Made by a program: the position numbers and the translations under genes. 64,000 nt of DNA, taken from the NCBI RefSeq assembly GCF_009733595.1, contig NZ_WOFH01000014.1:62001-126000 (forward strand). Reading direction: 5' to 3'. Shown piece by piece: positions 54,096-63,801 of the stretch. Below the pieces are notes generated by a model, which searched no databases, had not been told where the DNA came from, and worked only from the letters and a program-made list of their open reading frames with translations. Source of the DNA: Actinomadura litoris. Lineage in GTDB: Bacteria > Actinomycetota > Actinomycetes > Streptosporangiales > Streptosporangiaceae. Within the stretch, counting starts at the first letter, position 1. Each line of letters begins with the position of its first letter.

Positions 54096-54202
54096 CGCAC
54101 CTTCACTCCGTTCGTACCACTGCGACCTGCTTCCGTCGAGGGTACGCGGTGGCGCGCGTCCAACGCACGCGCGTTCCCCGGCCCGCGGGGGCGGCGGGGC
54201 GC

Positions 54203-55306
54203 TCAGGCCGGGGCGGGGGAGTCCTCGCGCAGGAGGCAGGAGTCCACGACGTCGGTGAGGCGGCCCCGCCTGCGGTAGGCGGCGCGCTGCCGCTCCGCGC
54301 CCGTCCCGCCGGTCATCAGCCGCCGCACGCCCGCCGTCACGCGGTCGAGGTCGCCGGTGGCGGCGAGCGCGGGCCGGACGTGCGCCAGCAGGTCTCCGGC
54401 CAGCCGCCGGAACGCCACGGGACGGCCGGTGAGCACGTCCAGGCCCGTCCCGGACAGGCCGTCGCGCGCCGCCAGCCAGTACGCCGCGCGCAGCATCTCC
54501 TGGGCGGCCGCGGGCGCCCGCCCGCCCGCCTCCACCGCCTCGGCCGACACCTGCACCAGCGCCCGGGTGAGCGCGGCGAACACGGTCGCGGCGGCGGCGG
54601 TCGGGGCGACGTCGGCCAGCCGGACCTCCAGGGTCGGCAGCCGCGCGGACGGCCGGACGTCCCAGAAGATCGTCCCGGTGTCCATCAGCGCGCCGCAGCC
54701 GAGGAGTGTCCCGACGAGCTCCTCGTAGTGGGCGTGGGACTCGAAGAACGGCGGCGGCCCCGCCACCGGCCAGCGCGCCCACGTCATCACCCGCCAGCAG
54801 GCGTGGCCGGTGTCGCGGCCCGCCCAGTACGGCGAGTTGGCCGCGAGCGCCACCAGCGTCGGCAGCCAGGGCCGCAGGTGGTTGCTGACCTGGACGGCGC
54901 GCTCCCGGTCGGGCATCTCGACGTGGACGTGGCACGAGCAGATGCACTGCTCGTCGTCCAGGCCCCGGTACGTCGCGAGGCTCTCGGCGTACCGGGCGCC
55001 CGCCGTGATGGGCGCGGGGACGAGGTCGCCGAGCACCGGCGTCCCGGACGCGGCGAGCCGCACCCCCTCGGCCGCGGCGGCGCCGGCCATCGCCGCCCGC
55101 ATCGACCTGACCTGCTCCTCCAGCTTGGCGAGGTCGTCGCAGGGGGACGTCTTGGCCTCGGCGAGGAAGTCGACCAGCTCCGTGGACACCCGCTCGCCCA
55201 GCGCCGGCCGGGCGCCGCGCACCACGGCGGCGGCGCGGGGGACGACCTCGCGCGATCCGGGATCGACGACGAAGTACTCCTCCTCGATGCCGATTCGCAG
55301 GGCCAT
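54203..55306 (-). CDS. Carboxylate-amine ligase (GCS2/YbdK family)
   Basis: 367 residues from the ATG at 55306. GCS2 motifs are MALRIGIEEEYFVVD at the start, CHVHVEMPD, the ATP-site region FWDVRPSARLPTLEVRLADV and LARDGL. The family includes glutamate-cysteine ligases of glutathione-like pathways; many actinobacterial members have an unknown amine substrate. Stand-alone gene, GAGG-type site upstream. Confidence 0.85.
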   Translation of the reverse strand: MALRIGIEEEYFVVDPGSREVVPRAAAVVRGARPALGERVSTELVDFLAEAKTSPCDDLAKLEEQVRSMRAAMAGAAAAEGVRLAASGTPVLGDLVPAPITAGARYAESLATYRGLDDEQCICSCHVHVEMPDRERAVQVSNHLRPWLPTLVALAANSPYWAGRDTGHACWRVMTWARWPVAGPPPFFESHAHYEELVGTLLGCGALMDTGTIFWDVRPSARLPTLEVRLADVAPTAAAATVFAALTRALVQVSAEAVEAGGRAPAAAQEMLRAAYWLAARDGLSGTGLDVLTGRPVAFRRLAGDLLAHVRPALAATGDLDRVTAGVRRLMTGGTGAERQRAAYRRRGRLTDVVDSCLLREDSPAPA

Positions 55307-55458
55307 CCCACCACCTCGGAGTCGGGGAGAGACGCACGCGGGCACCTCGCCCTCGACCGTACGTGACCCTCGCCGGGAAAGCACCCGCCGGGGCTGCCGC
55401 GCGAGTTGACGAAACGCGCCGCCGGAGGCGGCGTCCCGCGGCGGACCGCGCAGGTGGG

Positions 55459-55632
55459 TCAGGTGAAGAAGTACATCGACAGGGCGATGAGGTGGGTGAC
55501 GATCACCACGCCGAAACCGAAGAAGAACAGCATCTTGGCCGGGCCGTGGGGGAAGACGGTGCCGGGCTTGAGCGGCCCCCGCTCGCGCTGGCGCGCCGCG
55601 ATCCGCTCCTCGATCGGGGGCCGGCCGAACAC
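55459..55632 (-). CDS. Small membrane protein coupled to an HGxxPAAW-like gene
   Basis: 57 residues, GTG start two bases after the stop of the gene at 55635 (TAG-CG-GTG), so probably coupled. The soluble start MFGRPPIEERIAARQRERG is followed by one membrane helix (MLFFFGFGVVIVTHLIALSMYFF). No family recognised with confidence. Confidence 0.6.
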   Translation of the reverse strand: MFGRPPIEERIAARQRERGPLKPGTVFPHGPAKMLFFFGFGVVIVTHLIALSMYFFT

Positions 55633-55634
55633 CG

Positions 55635-55865
55635 CTACTGCCGGGGGTCGTCGACGACGACGTCGGTCATGATGTCGACGGCGAGCGCGAGGATCCCGCC
55701 GAGCACGGCGACCGCGGCGCCGGCGCCGAACACGACCCAGTTCGGGCCCATGACGACGCCCAGTCCGCCGACGGCGAAACCGGCGAAGATGATGGCCACG
55801 GCGATCCAGGACTTCGGGCGTCCGGCGTGGCTGCCACTCGACATGCGTTCGTCTTCCCTCTTCAC
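55635..55865 (-). CDS. HGxxPAAW-like small membrane protein
   Basis: 76 residues, two membrane helices after SHAGRPKSWIAVAIIFAGFAVGG, a variant of the HGxxPAAW motif (H-A-G-R-P-K-S-W). This family of small actinobacterial membrane proteins has no known role. It is read before the small gene at 55632; the ATG at 55844 (MSSGSHAG) is an alternative start. Confidence 0.65.
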   Translation of the reverse strand: MKREDERMSSGSHAGRPKSWIAVAIIFAGFAVGGLGVVMGPNWVVFGAGAAVAVLGGILALAVDIMTDVVVDDPRQ

Positions 55866-55978
55866 GGTTCCGGCGGGGCTGTGAGCGGAACTCTAGCAAC
55901 GCCCGTCCCCGCAGGGCCCGGCGGGGTGCCCGCACCCGCGCTCAGCGCGGCTTTAGAAGCTCGCCTACGATCCAGGAC

Positions 55979-57796
55979 ATGACGGTGCCGCCTGAGGAAC
56001 TGGAACTGGCCGCCGCCTTCCCCCCGGCCGAGCGCGACCGGTGGCGGGAGATGGTGCGGGGGGTGCTGCGCAAGTCCGGCGCGGCGACCGAGGACACCCC
56101 CCTGGAGGAGATCGAGGGCCTGCTGGCCCACCGGACCTACGACGGGGTGCCGATCCCGGCGCTGTCCACCCGCGCCGACGCCCCGCCCGGACGCCCCGGG
56201 CTGGTGCCGTACGCCGGCCGGGCGCGGGCGGGCGGCGAGGGGCTCGCGGGATGGGACGTCCGGCAGCGCCACGCGGGCGCCGACCCGGCGGCCGTCCGGG
56301 AGGCGGTTCTGGCCGACCTGGAGAACGGCGTCACGTCCGTCTGGCTGGAGGTCGGCGGCGCGGGGCTCGCGCCGTCCGCGCTGCCGGAGGCGCTGCGCGG
56401 CGTCCTGCTGGACCTGGCGCCCGTCGTCCTGGACGCGGCGGACCGGACGGGCGAGGCCGCCGAGGTGTTCCTCGCGCTGGCGGCCGGCACCGGGACCGCC
56501 GTGTCGGGCAACCTCGGCGCCGACCCGCTCGGGCTCCGGGCGCGCACCGGTGCCGCGGGCTCCCTGGACGAGGCGGCGGAGCTGGCCGCGCGGTGCGTCC
56601 GCGACTTCCCGAGGCTGCGGGCGATCACGGTGGACGGCACCGTCCACCACGACGCGGGCGGCGGCGACGCCGACGAGCTGGGCGCGGCGGTCGCCGCCGG
56701 GGTCGCCTACCTGCGGGCCCTCACCGGCTCCGGGCTCGGCGTGGACGCGGCGTTCGGGCAGATCGAGTTCCGGCTCGCGGTGAACGCCGACCAGTTCTCC
56801 TCGATCGCCAAGATCCGCGCGCTGCGGCGGCTGTGGGCGCGGGTCGCCGAGGTCAGCGGCGCCTCCGAGGGCACGGCGGCGCGCGTCCACGCGGTGACGT
56901 CGGCGGCGATGATGACGCGCCGCGACCCGTGGGTGAACATGCTCCGCACCACCGTCGCGGCGTTCGCGGCGGGGGTCGGCGGCGCCGACGCGGTCACCGT
57001 CCGCCCGTTCGACGCCCGGCTCGGGCTCCCCGACGACTTCGCCCGCCGCATCGCCCGCAACACCCACACCCTGCTGCTGGAGGAGGCGAGCCTCGACCGC
57101 GTCGCCGACCCGGCGGGCGGCTCCTGGTACGTCGAGCGCCTCACCGAGGACACGGCCCGCGCCGCCTGGACGTGGTTCACCGAGATCGAGCGGGCCGGAG
57201 GCTTCGCCGCCGCCCTGGAGTCGGGCCTGATCGCGGACCGCCTCGCCGCGACCTGGGCGCGCCGCCGCGCCGGCATCGCCCGCCGCGAGGCCCCCCTCAC
57301 CGGGGTCAGCGAGTTCCCGAACCTCGCCGAGACGCTGCCGGAGCGGGAGCCGGCGCCGCCGCGTCCGGGGGGCGGGCTGCCCGCCGTCACCTACGCCCAG
57401 GACTTCGAGGCCCTCCGGGACCGCTCCGACGCCCACGCCGCGGCGACCGGCGCGCGGCCCCGCGTCTTCCTCGCCGTGCTCGGGCCCGTCGCCGTCCACA
57501 CGGCCCGCGCGTCCTTCGCCGCCAACCTCTTCCAGGCGGGCGGGATCGAGACGGTGACCGGAGCGCCCGGCGAGTTCGCCGCGTCCGGCGCCGCCGTCGC
57601 GTGCCTGTGCTCCAGCGACCGCGTCTACGGGGAGGAGGCCGCCGCAGCGGCCCGCGTCCTGCGGGACGGCGGTGCGGTGAAGGTGTGGGTCGCGGGTAAG
57701 GGAACCTATGAGGGGGTCGACGCGAACGTGTTCGCGGGCTGCGACGCGGTCGAGGTGCTGGAGACCACCCTCCACGATCTGGGAGTGAACCGATGA
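55979..57796 (+). CDS. mutA: Methylmalonyl-CoA mutase, small subunit
   Basis: 605 residues. It has the barrel domain of methylmalonyl-CoA mutase but a degenerate B12-binding domain without the DxHxxG motif, as in known small subunits. It pairs with the large subunit encoded next (ATGA overlap at 57793). The enzyme interconverts (R)-methylmalonyl-CoA and succinyl-CoA, linking propionate or odd-chain and branched fatty acid breakdown to the citric acid cycle and supplying polyketide extender units. Confidence 0.93.
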   Translation: MTVPPEELELAAAFPPAERDRWREMVRGVLRKSGAATEDTPLEEIEGLLAHRTYDGVPIPALSTRADAPPGRPGLVPYAGRARAGGEGLAGWDVRQRHAGADPAAVREAVLADLENGVTSVWLEVGGAGLAPSALPEALRGVLLDLAPVVLDAADRTGEAAEVFLALAAGTGTAVSGNLGADPLGLRARTGAAGSLDEAAELAARCVRDFPRLRAITVDGTVHHDAGGGDADELGAAVAAGVAYLRALTGSGLGVDAAFGQIEFRLAVNADQFSSIAKIRALRRLWARVAEVSGASEGTAARVHAVTSAAMMTRRDPWVNMLRTTVAAFAAGVGGADAVTVRPFDARLGLPDDFARRIARNTHTLLLEEASLDRVADPAGGSWYVERLTEDTARAAWTWFTEIERAGGFAAALESGLIADRLAATWARRRAGIARREAPLTGVSEFPNLAETLPEREPAPPRPGGGLPAVTYAQDFEALRDRSDAHAAATGARPRVFLAVLGPVAVHTARASFAANLFQAGGIETVTGAPGEFAASGAAVACLCSSDRVYGEEAAAAARVLRDGGAVKVWVAGKGTYEGVDANVFAGCDAVEVLETTLHDLGVNR

Positions 57797-60006
57797 TCCC
57801 CGACTTCGCCGACATCGACCTCGGCGCCGCGCCCCCCGCCGACGAGGCCGCCAAGCGCTGGCGCGGGGCCGTCGCGGAGGCCACCGGCCGCGATCCCGAG
57901 GCGCTGACCTGGGACACCCCCGAGGGCATCGGCGTCCGCCCCCTCTACACCGCCGACGACCTCGCGGGCCTCGACTTCCTCGACACCTACCCGGGCATCG
58001 CCCCGTACCTGCGCGGCCCCTACCCCGCCATGTACGCCACGCAGCCGTGGACGATCCGCCAGTACGCGGGCTTCTCCACCGCCGAGGAGTCCAACGCCTT
58101 CTACCGGCGCAACCTCGCCGCCGGGCAGAAGGGCCTGTCGGTCGCCTTCGACCTGGCCACCCACCGCGGCTACGACTCCGACCACCCGCGCGTGGCGGGC
58201 GACGTCGGCATGGCCGGGGTCGCCATCGACTCGATCTACGACATGCGGCAGCTCTTCGACGGCATCCCGCTGGACCGGATGAGCGTGTCGATGACCATGA
58301 ACGGGGCCGTCCTGCCCGTCCTGGCCCTCTACATCGCGGCCGCGCGGGAGCAGGGCGTCGAGCCGGAGGCCCTCGCCGGGACCATCCAGAACGACATCCT
58401 CAAGGAGTTCATGGTCCGCAACACCTACATCTACCCCCCGGCGCCGTCGATGCGGATCATCTCCGACATCTTCGCGTTCACCTCGCGGCGGATGCCGAAG
58501 TACAACTCGATCTCGATCTCCGGCTACCACATCCAGGAGGCCGGGGCCACCGCCGACCTGGAGCTGGCCTACACCCTCGCCGACGGCGTCGAGTACATCC
58601 GCGCCGGACGCGAGGCTGGCCTGGACATCGACGCGTTCGCGCCGCGCCTGTCGTTCTTCTGGGCGATCGGGATGAACTTCTTCATGGAGGTCGCCAAGCT
58701 CCGCGCCGCCCGGCTGCTGTGGGCGCGGCTGGTGAAGGGCTTCGACCCGGCCAACCCCAAGTCGCTGTCGCTGCGGACGCACTGCCAGACCTCCGGCTGG
58801 TCACTGACCGCGCAGGACGTCTTCAACAACGTCGCCCGCACCTGCGTCGAGGCCATGGCCGCCACCCAGGGGCACACCCAGTCGCTGCACACCAACGCGC
58901 TGGACGAGGCGCTCGCGCTGCCCACCGACTTCTCCGCCCGCATCGCCCGCAACACCCAGCTGCTCCTCCAGCAGGAGTCGGGGACGACCCGCGCCATCGA
59001 CCCGTGGGGCGGCAGCGCCTACGTCGAGCGCCTCACCTACGACCTCGCCCGGCGCGCCTGGGGCCACATCACCGAGGTCGAGCGGGCCGGGGGGATGGCA
59101 CGCGCCATCGACGAGGGCCTGCCGAAGCTGCGCATCGAGGAGGCCGCCGCGCGCACCCAGGCGCGCATCGACTCCGGCCGCCAGCCCGTCGTCGGTGTCA
59201 ACAAGTACCGCCCGGACGCCGAGCAGCACATCGAGGTCCTCAAGGTCGACAACGCCGCCGTCCGCGCCCAGCAGATCGACAAGCTCCGGCGGCTGCGCGA
59301 GGAGCGCGACGGGGAGGCCGCCGAGGCCGCGCTGGCCGCGCTGACCCGCGCGGCGGGGGCCGCCGCCGACGGCACCCGCGCGCCCGGCCTGGAGCAGAAC
59401 CTGCTCACCCTCGCCATCGAGGCCGCCCGCGCCAAGGCCACCGTCGGGGAGATCTCCGACGCGCTGGAGCGGGCGTACGGGCGGCACGCCGCGCAGATCC
59501 GTACGATCTCCGGTGTGTACCGGGACGAGGCGGGCGGGGCGAGCGACATCGAGCGGGCCCGCGCCGCGGCCGCCGCGTTCGAGGAGGCCGAGGGGCGCCG
59601 CCCCCGCATCCTCGTCGCCAAGATGGGCCAGGACGGCCACGACCGGGGCCAGAAGGTGATCGCGACCGGCTTCGCCGACCTCGGCTTCGACGTCGACGTG
59701 GGCCCGCTGTTCCAGACCCCCGCCGAGGTCGCCCGGCAGGCCGTCGAGGCCGACGTGCACGTCGTCGGCGTCAACTCGCTCGCGGCGGGGCACCTCACGC
59801 TGGTCCCCGCGCTGCGCGAGGAGCTGGCCGCGCTGGGCCGCGAGGACATCGTGATCGTCGTCGGCGGCGTCATCCCGCCCCAGGACTTCGACGAGCTGCG
59901 CGCCGCCGGAGCCTCGGCGATCTTCCCGCCCGGCACCGTGCTGGCGGACGCGGCGACCGGCCTGCTGGAGGAGCTGGCCGCCGGGCTCGGGCACGCGCCC
60001 CGGTGA
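57793..60006 (+). CDS. mutB: Methylmalonyl-CoA mutase, large catalytic subunit
   Basis: 737 residues. The catalytic barrel includes RQYAGFSTAEESNAFYRRNL and RTHCQTSGWSLT; the C-terminal cobalamin domain has GQDGHDRGQKV (the DxHxxG motif; His binds cobalt), GPLFQTP and VVVGGVIPPQD. The ATG overlaps the mutA stop, and its own stop overlaps the meaB start (GTGA). Radical mutase using adenosylcobalamin. Confidence 0.96.
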   Translation: MIPDFADIDLGAAPPADEAAKRWRGAVAEATGRDPEALTWDTPEGIGVRPLYTADDLAGLDFLDTYPGIAPYLRGPYPAMYATQPWTIRQYAGFSTAEESNAFYRRNLAAGQKGLSVAFDLATHRGYDSDHPRVAGDVGMAGVAIDSIYDMRQLFDGIPLDRMSVSMTMNGAVLPVLALYIAAAREQGVEPEALAGTIQNDILKEFMVRNTYIYPPAPSMRIISDIFAFTSRRMPKYNSISISGYHIQEAGATADLELAYTLADGVEYIRAGREAGLDIDAFAPRLSFFWAIGMNFFMEVAKLRAARLLWARLVKGFDPANPKSLSLRTHCQTSGWSLTAQDVFNNVARTCVEAMAATQGHTQSLHTNALDEALALPTDFSARIARNTQLLLQQESGTTRAIDPWGGSAYVERLTYDLARRAWGHITEVERAGGMARAIDEGLPKLRIEEAAARTQARIDSGRQPVVGVNKYRPDAEQHIEVLKVDNAAVRAQQIDKLRRLREERDGEAAEAALAALTRAAGAAADGTRAPGLEQNLLTLAIEAARAKATVGEISDALERAYGRHAAQIRTISGVYRDEAGGASDIERARAAAAAFEEAEGRRPRILVAKMGQDGHDRGQKVIATGFADLGFDVDVGPLFQTPAEVARQAVEADVHVVGVNSLAAGHLTLVPALREELAALGREDIVIVVGGVIPPQDFDELRAAGASAIFPPGTVLADAATGLLEELAAGLGHAPR

Positions 60007-60983
60007 GACCGGGGCTGGAGGACTACGCCGCCGGGGTGGCGGACGGGTCGCGGGCGTGGATCGCGCGGGCGATCACGCTGGTGGAGTCCACCCGTCCGAG
60101 CGACCGGGAGCTGGCGCAGCGGCTGCTGGCCGAGCTGTCCCCGCGCGCCGGGGGAGCGCGCCGCGTCGGGATCACGGGCGTCCCCGGCGTCGGCAAGTCC
60201 ACGTTCATCGACGCGCTCGGCACCGCCCTCACCGGGCGCGGGCACCGGGTCGCGGTGCTCGCCGTCGACCCGTCCTCGACCCGGACGGGCGGCAGCATCC
60301 TCGGCGACAAGACCCGCATGCAGCGCCTTTCGGCCGACCCGAACGCCTTCATCCGCCCCTCGCCGACCGCCGGGACCCTCGGCGGCGTCGCCCGGGCCAC
60401 CCGCGAGGCGATGGTCGTCATGGAGGCCGCCGGATACGACGTCGTCCTGGTCGAGACGGTCGGCGTCGGGCAGTCCGAGACGACCGTCGCCGAGATGGTC
60501 GACTCGTTCCTGTTCCTCACCCTCGCCCGCACCGGCGACCAGCTCCAGGGCATCAAGAAGGGCGTGCTGGAGCTGGCGGACGTCATCGCGGTGAACAAGG
60601 CCGACGGCGACCACAGGCTGGAGGCCGAACGCGCCGCCCGGGAGCTGGCGGGCGCCCTGCGCCTGCTCCGCAGCGACGAGCGCCGGGCACCGCCCGTCCT
60701 GACGTGCAGCGCCAAGGAGGGCACCGGCCTGGACGAGGTGTGGGGCAGGCTCGTCGAGTACCAGGACCGGCTCCGCGAGTCCGGCGAGCTGGAGGAGCGC
60801 CGCCGCTGCCAGCAGGTCGGGTGGACGTGGGCGATGGTCCGCGAGCGGCTCCTGACGGACCTGCGCGCGCACCCGTCGGTCCGGGAGCTGGCCCCCGACC
60901 TGGAACGGCGCGTCGCCGACGGCACGCTGCCGCCCGCGCTGGCCGCCGAGCGCATCCTGGACGCGTTCTCGCGGGGGTGCTGA
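60003..60983 (+). CDS. meaB: MeaB/ArgK GTPase, methylmalonyl-CoA mutase chaperone
   Basis: 326 residues from the GTG at 60003. G1 is GVPGVGKST, followed by VDPSSTRTGGSILGDKTRM, G3 ETVGVGQSE and the NKAD base motif. MeaB loads and protects cobalamin in the mutase. It completes the mutA-mutB-meaB operon, with 4-nt overlaps throughout. Confidence 0.95.
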   Translation: MRPGLEDYAAGVADGSRAWIARAITLVESTRPSDRELAQRLLAELSPRAGGARRVGITGVPGVGKSTFIDALGTALTGRGHRVAVLAVDPSSTRTGGSILGDKTRMQRLSADPNAFIRPSPTAGTLGGVARATREAMVVMEAAGYDVVLVETVGVGQSETTVAEMVDSFLFLTLARTGDQLQGIKKGVLELADVIAVNKADGDHRLEAERAARELAGALRLLRSDERRAPPVLTCSAKEGTGLDEVWGRLVEYQDRLRESGELEERRRCQQVGWTWAMVRERLLTDLRAHPSVRELAPDLERRVADGTLPPALAAERILDAFSRGC

Positions 60984-61061
60984 ACGGGGTTACCGTCGTC
61001 CGAAACCCCCGGTTGTGCCGGGTCGCGGTCGCGGCGCCCCCGGATCCGGTACAAAAGTCGG

Positions 61062-62036
61062 ATGGACGTCATCGCACTCGATGATCCGACGGACGCGCGG
61101 ATCCGGCAGTGGCACGACGTGCTCATGGCCGTGCACACCGCCGACTCCCCGGGCGACCCGGCGCCGGAGCCGGAGCAGACCGCCGAGCGCCTGCTCGGCG
61201 GTTTCGGGTCCCGGCAGCGGCTGTGGGGGATCGAAGGCGAGGACGCCGGGCTGGTCGCCGTCGCGGCGCTCCGGCTGCCCGGCGAGGCGGGCGCCGTCCG
61301 CCCGGCGGAGATCGACATCCGCGTCCGCCCCGAGTACCGGCGGCGCGGCCTCGGCCGCCGCCTGATGGCCGCGGCCGCGAACGGCCTGCGCGCCGACGGC
61401 CGCACCAGCGTGATCGCCCAGGTGCTCGCGGGGACGCCCGCCGTCCCGTTCCTGGAGTCGCACGGCTTCGAGTGCGTCCTGACCCTGCGGGGCATGCTGC
61501 TCGACCTGGCCGACCTGCCGCCCGGACTCGTCGCCAGGCTGCTGGCCGAGGCCCCGGCCGGGTACCGCCTCGTCCGCTGGAGCGGCGTCGTCCCCGACGA
61601 GCACGCCTCCGCCCTCGCCCGGGTCAAGACCGCCATGGCCGACCTCGCCGAGTACGAGGGCACCCCGTGGGACGCCGACCGCGTCCGCGAGATGGCCGAG
61701 CTGGTCGCCAAGCGCGGCGACGACCTCTACACCGTCGCCGTCCTGGACGGCGACGCGATCGCCGGTTTCACCGAGGTCGTCGTGCCCCTCGGCGCGGCAG
61801 GACGCGCCGCGCAGTACGACACGGCCGTCGCCCCCGAGCACCGCGGCCGCCGCCTCGGCATCCTGGTCAAGGCCGCGATGCTCCGGTGGCTCGCGGAGGA
61901 GCGCCCGGACGTCCGCGAGATCGAGACCGACAACGTCGGCGACAACACCCCCATGCTCGCGGTCAACGAGGAACTGGGCTTCCGCGTCGAGCGGGAGTCC
62001 CGCGAGTACCAGGCCGCCGTGAGCGCCCTCCCCTGA
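61062..62036 (+). CDS. Tandem GNAT acetyltransferase
   Basis: 324 residues with two GNAT domains. The first has acetyl-CoA loop VRPEYRRRGLGRRLM (near 90); the second VAPEHRGRRLGILVKAAML (near 265) and DNVGDNTPMLAVNEELGFRV. The layout is that of double-GNAT enzymes such as mycothiol synthase relatives, but I see nothing to assign a substrate. It starts 79 nt after meaB. Confidence 0.83.
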   Translation: MDVIALDDPTDARIRQWHDVLMAVHTADSPGDPAPEPEQTAERLLGGFGSRQRLWGIEGEDAGLVAVAALRLPGEAGAVRPAEIDIRVRPEYRRRGLGRRLMAAAANGLRADGRTSVIAQVLAGTPAVPFLESHGFECVLTLRGMLLDLADLPPGLVARLLAEAPAGYRLVRWSGVVPDEHASALARVKTAMADLAEYEGTPWDADRVREMAELVAKRGDDLYTVAVLDGDAIAGFTEVVVPLGAAGRAAQYDTAVAPEHRGRRLGILVKAAMLRWLAEERPDVREIETDNVGDNTPMLAVNEELGFRVERESREYQAAVSALP

Positions 62037-62144
62037 CGCTTTCCACAGAACGGCGTTCCAGTAGGCGGGGGCCGCGGGGACGGCGAGGGTTGGTGTCGGA
62101 GCGCGACCGGAGGGGGCGCGCCCGGACACCTGGAGGCGGCCCTC

Positions 62145-63035
62145 ATGGGCGAGCGGCTCATCCTGCACCTTCCCGAGACGGTGACCACGCGTTTCCTGGT
62201 CGCCACCGACGCGCGGACCGTCCCGGGCCCCGACTACCTGGCGGACGCCGTGGGCGGCGGCGGGGGCCTGTCCCGGGTGGCGGCCACCCTCGTGGGGACA
62301 CCGGCGCTGACGATCGAACACACACCACCCGGCACGTGCCGGGACCGGCTGCGCACCCTGGGCGGCGCCCCGGACCGCTTGGCGGAGCTGATAGGCGCCG
62401 CCCGACATCTAGCGGTCACCACGGTCGCCGACCCCGCCGGCCAGCCCCGGCACGCGCAGGCGACCCGCCTCCTGGCCCGCACCCTGGCGGCGGCGACGGG
62501 CGGGGTGGCGGCCGACCTCGACTCGTCCCGGCTGCTGCCGGTTGACGAGGGGCCGCCCACCGAGCCGGACCGGTTCGTCCCGGGACGCGACTGGGTGTCG
62601 GTCTTCATCGCCTCCAGCGAGGGCGGCCCGTCACTGCGGGTGGAAACGGCCGGGCTGCACCGCTTCGGACTCCCCGAGGTCATGGCCGGGCCCGTGCCCT
62701 ACGCGAGCATGCTCACCGCGGCCAACCTCGTGCGCGGCCTGGCCTGGCAGTTACTGGCCGAACACACCGGCTGGGCGTCCGGGGCCGCCCCGGGCCGCAT
62801 CCGCCACACCGCCGCCGAACGGGTGGTCCGCGCGGACGACGTCATGCGCTTCTGGGGAACGAGATCGTCCGGCGGCGGAGCCCTGCCCCTCACGCTCGAC
62901 TGGACGACGAGCACGTGCCCCGGCTGCGAGCGGGCCCTCAAGGTCCTCCCACCCGGCGCCGACCCCCCGACCTGGTGGGCCGAGACGGCCGCCGAGGCGA
63001 TGCCGAAACTGGTCCACGCCGTCCCCGACCCCTGA
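62145..63035 (+). CDS. Hypothetical protein
   Basis: 296 residues with GGAGG before the ATG. No family recognised. It has an N-terminal half without membrane helices, a conserved-looking stretch FGLPEVMAGPVPYASMLTAANLVRGLAWQLL, and a CPGC motif near the C-terminus (STCPGCERALKV) that could bind metal or form a disulfide. Codon use is that of neighbouring genes, so it is probably real and actinobacterial. Confidence 0.6.
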   Translation: MGERLILHLPETVTTRFLVATDARTVPGPDYLADAVGGGGGLSRVAATLVGTPALTIEHTPPGTCRDRLRTLGGAPDRLAELIGAARHLAVTTVADPAGQPRHAQATRLLARTLAAATGGVAADLDSSRLLPVDEGPPTEPDRFVPGRDWVSVFIASSEGGPSLRVETAGLHRFGLPEVMAGPVPYASMLTAANLVRGLAWQLLAEHTGWASGAAPGRIRHTAAERVVRADDVMRFWGTRSSGGGALPLTLDWTTSTCPGCERALKVLPPGADPPTWWAETAAEAMPKLVHAVPDP

Positions 63036-63242
63036 CCACCAGGTCCCACCCCCGGCCCGAAGGGCACCGCTCCACGTCCGGGGCCCTGGGGCCGCGCTGC
63101 GCGGAGCGGGGGGTGGGCCGTGCTGCGCGGAGCGGGGGTGGTTTCGGGTGATCGGAAAATGCGTTGCCGCTCGCGGGGGTGGATCGGCACTCTGATGGGG
63201 GCTTCCGGGAAATGCCCGGAGGGCAGAGAATTGCCGGACCAT
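63036..63242. other. Non-coding stretch with a short direct repeat before the tRNA
   Basis: GCTGCGCGGAGCGGGGG occurs twice (from 63096 and from 63122, period 26 nt). Nothing else gene-like seen before the tRNA. Confidence 0.5.
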
Positions 63243-63313
63243 TCCTTTGTAGTTCAACGGCAGAACGCCGCACCGTTAATGCGGATATCCAGGTTCGAAT
63301 CCTGGCGGAGGAG
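63243..63313 (+). tRNA. tRNA-Asn(GTT), atypical
   Basis: A 71-nt cloverleaf. Acceptor TCCTTTG pairs with CGGAGGA (two G-U pairs), D stem GTTC/GAAC with GG in the loop, anticodon stem CCGCA/TGCGG around loop CCGTTAA, T stem CCAGG/CCTGG with TTCGAAT. The anticodon is GTT, and the discriminator is G, both Asn identity elements. Position 33, nearly always U, is C. CCA is not encoded. The next gene begins 26 nt downstream. Confidence 0.85.
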
Positions 63314-63339
63314 CGGCACGCGGGCTTGGAGGTGACCCG

Positions 63340-63780
63340 GTGAACGTGCTCGTGCTGAACGCGTCCTACGAGCCCTTACAGAAGGTGGACCTGCGGCACG
63401 CCATCCGCATGCTGGTGCGCGAGGTGGCCGTCGTCGAGGAGGCGGAGGAGGGCCGGACCATCGGCCGTTTTCCCGTGCCGCGGGTCCTGAGGCTGGTCAG
63501 GTACGTCGCGATGCGGTGGCGGCACGGCAGGCGCCCGCCGTGGAGCAAGCGCGGGGTGTACCTGCGCGACCTGGGCCGCTGCGGCTACTGCGGCAAGCGC
63601 GGCAACACGATCGACCACGTCCACCCGCAGTCGCGCGGCGGCGGGGACACCTGGGAGAACACGGTGCTGGCCTGCGGCAGGTGCAACAACCGCAAGGGGA
63701 ACCGGACGCTCGCCGAGGCGGGGCTCCGGCTGCTCTGGGATCCGCGTGTGCCGCGCTGGGAGGAACTCGTCGGGGGATGA
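63340..63780 (+). CDS. HNH endonuclease
   Basis: 146 residues, GTG start behind GGAGGTG. The family start MNVLVLNASYEPLQKVDLRHAI is followed by a zinc-bound HNH module: CGYCGKRGNTIDHVHPQSRGGG with Asp-His, then NTVLACGRCNNRKGNRT (the two Cys pairs bind zinc; His and Asn are catalytic). It is widespread in actinobacteria and elsewhere with unproven function, possibly DNA repair or defence. It follows a tRNA gene closely and may be read from the same transcript. Confidence 0.88.
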   Translation: MNVLVLNASYEPLQKVDLRHAIRMLVREVAVVEEAEEGRTIGRFPVPRVLRLVRYVAMRWRHGRRPPWSKRGVYLRDLGRCGYCGKRGNTIDHVHPQSRGGGDTWENTVLACGRCNNRKGNRTLAEAGLRLLWDPRVPRWEELVGG

Positions 63781-63801
63781 CCCGCCCAGCGCCGCGGGGG
63801 A

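Noticed and set aside
63096..63141. The 26-nt-period direct repeat as part of a CRISPR or attachment site
   Set aside because: Only two GC-rich copies, no cas or integrase genes, and no copy of the tRNA 3' end elsewhere in the window.
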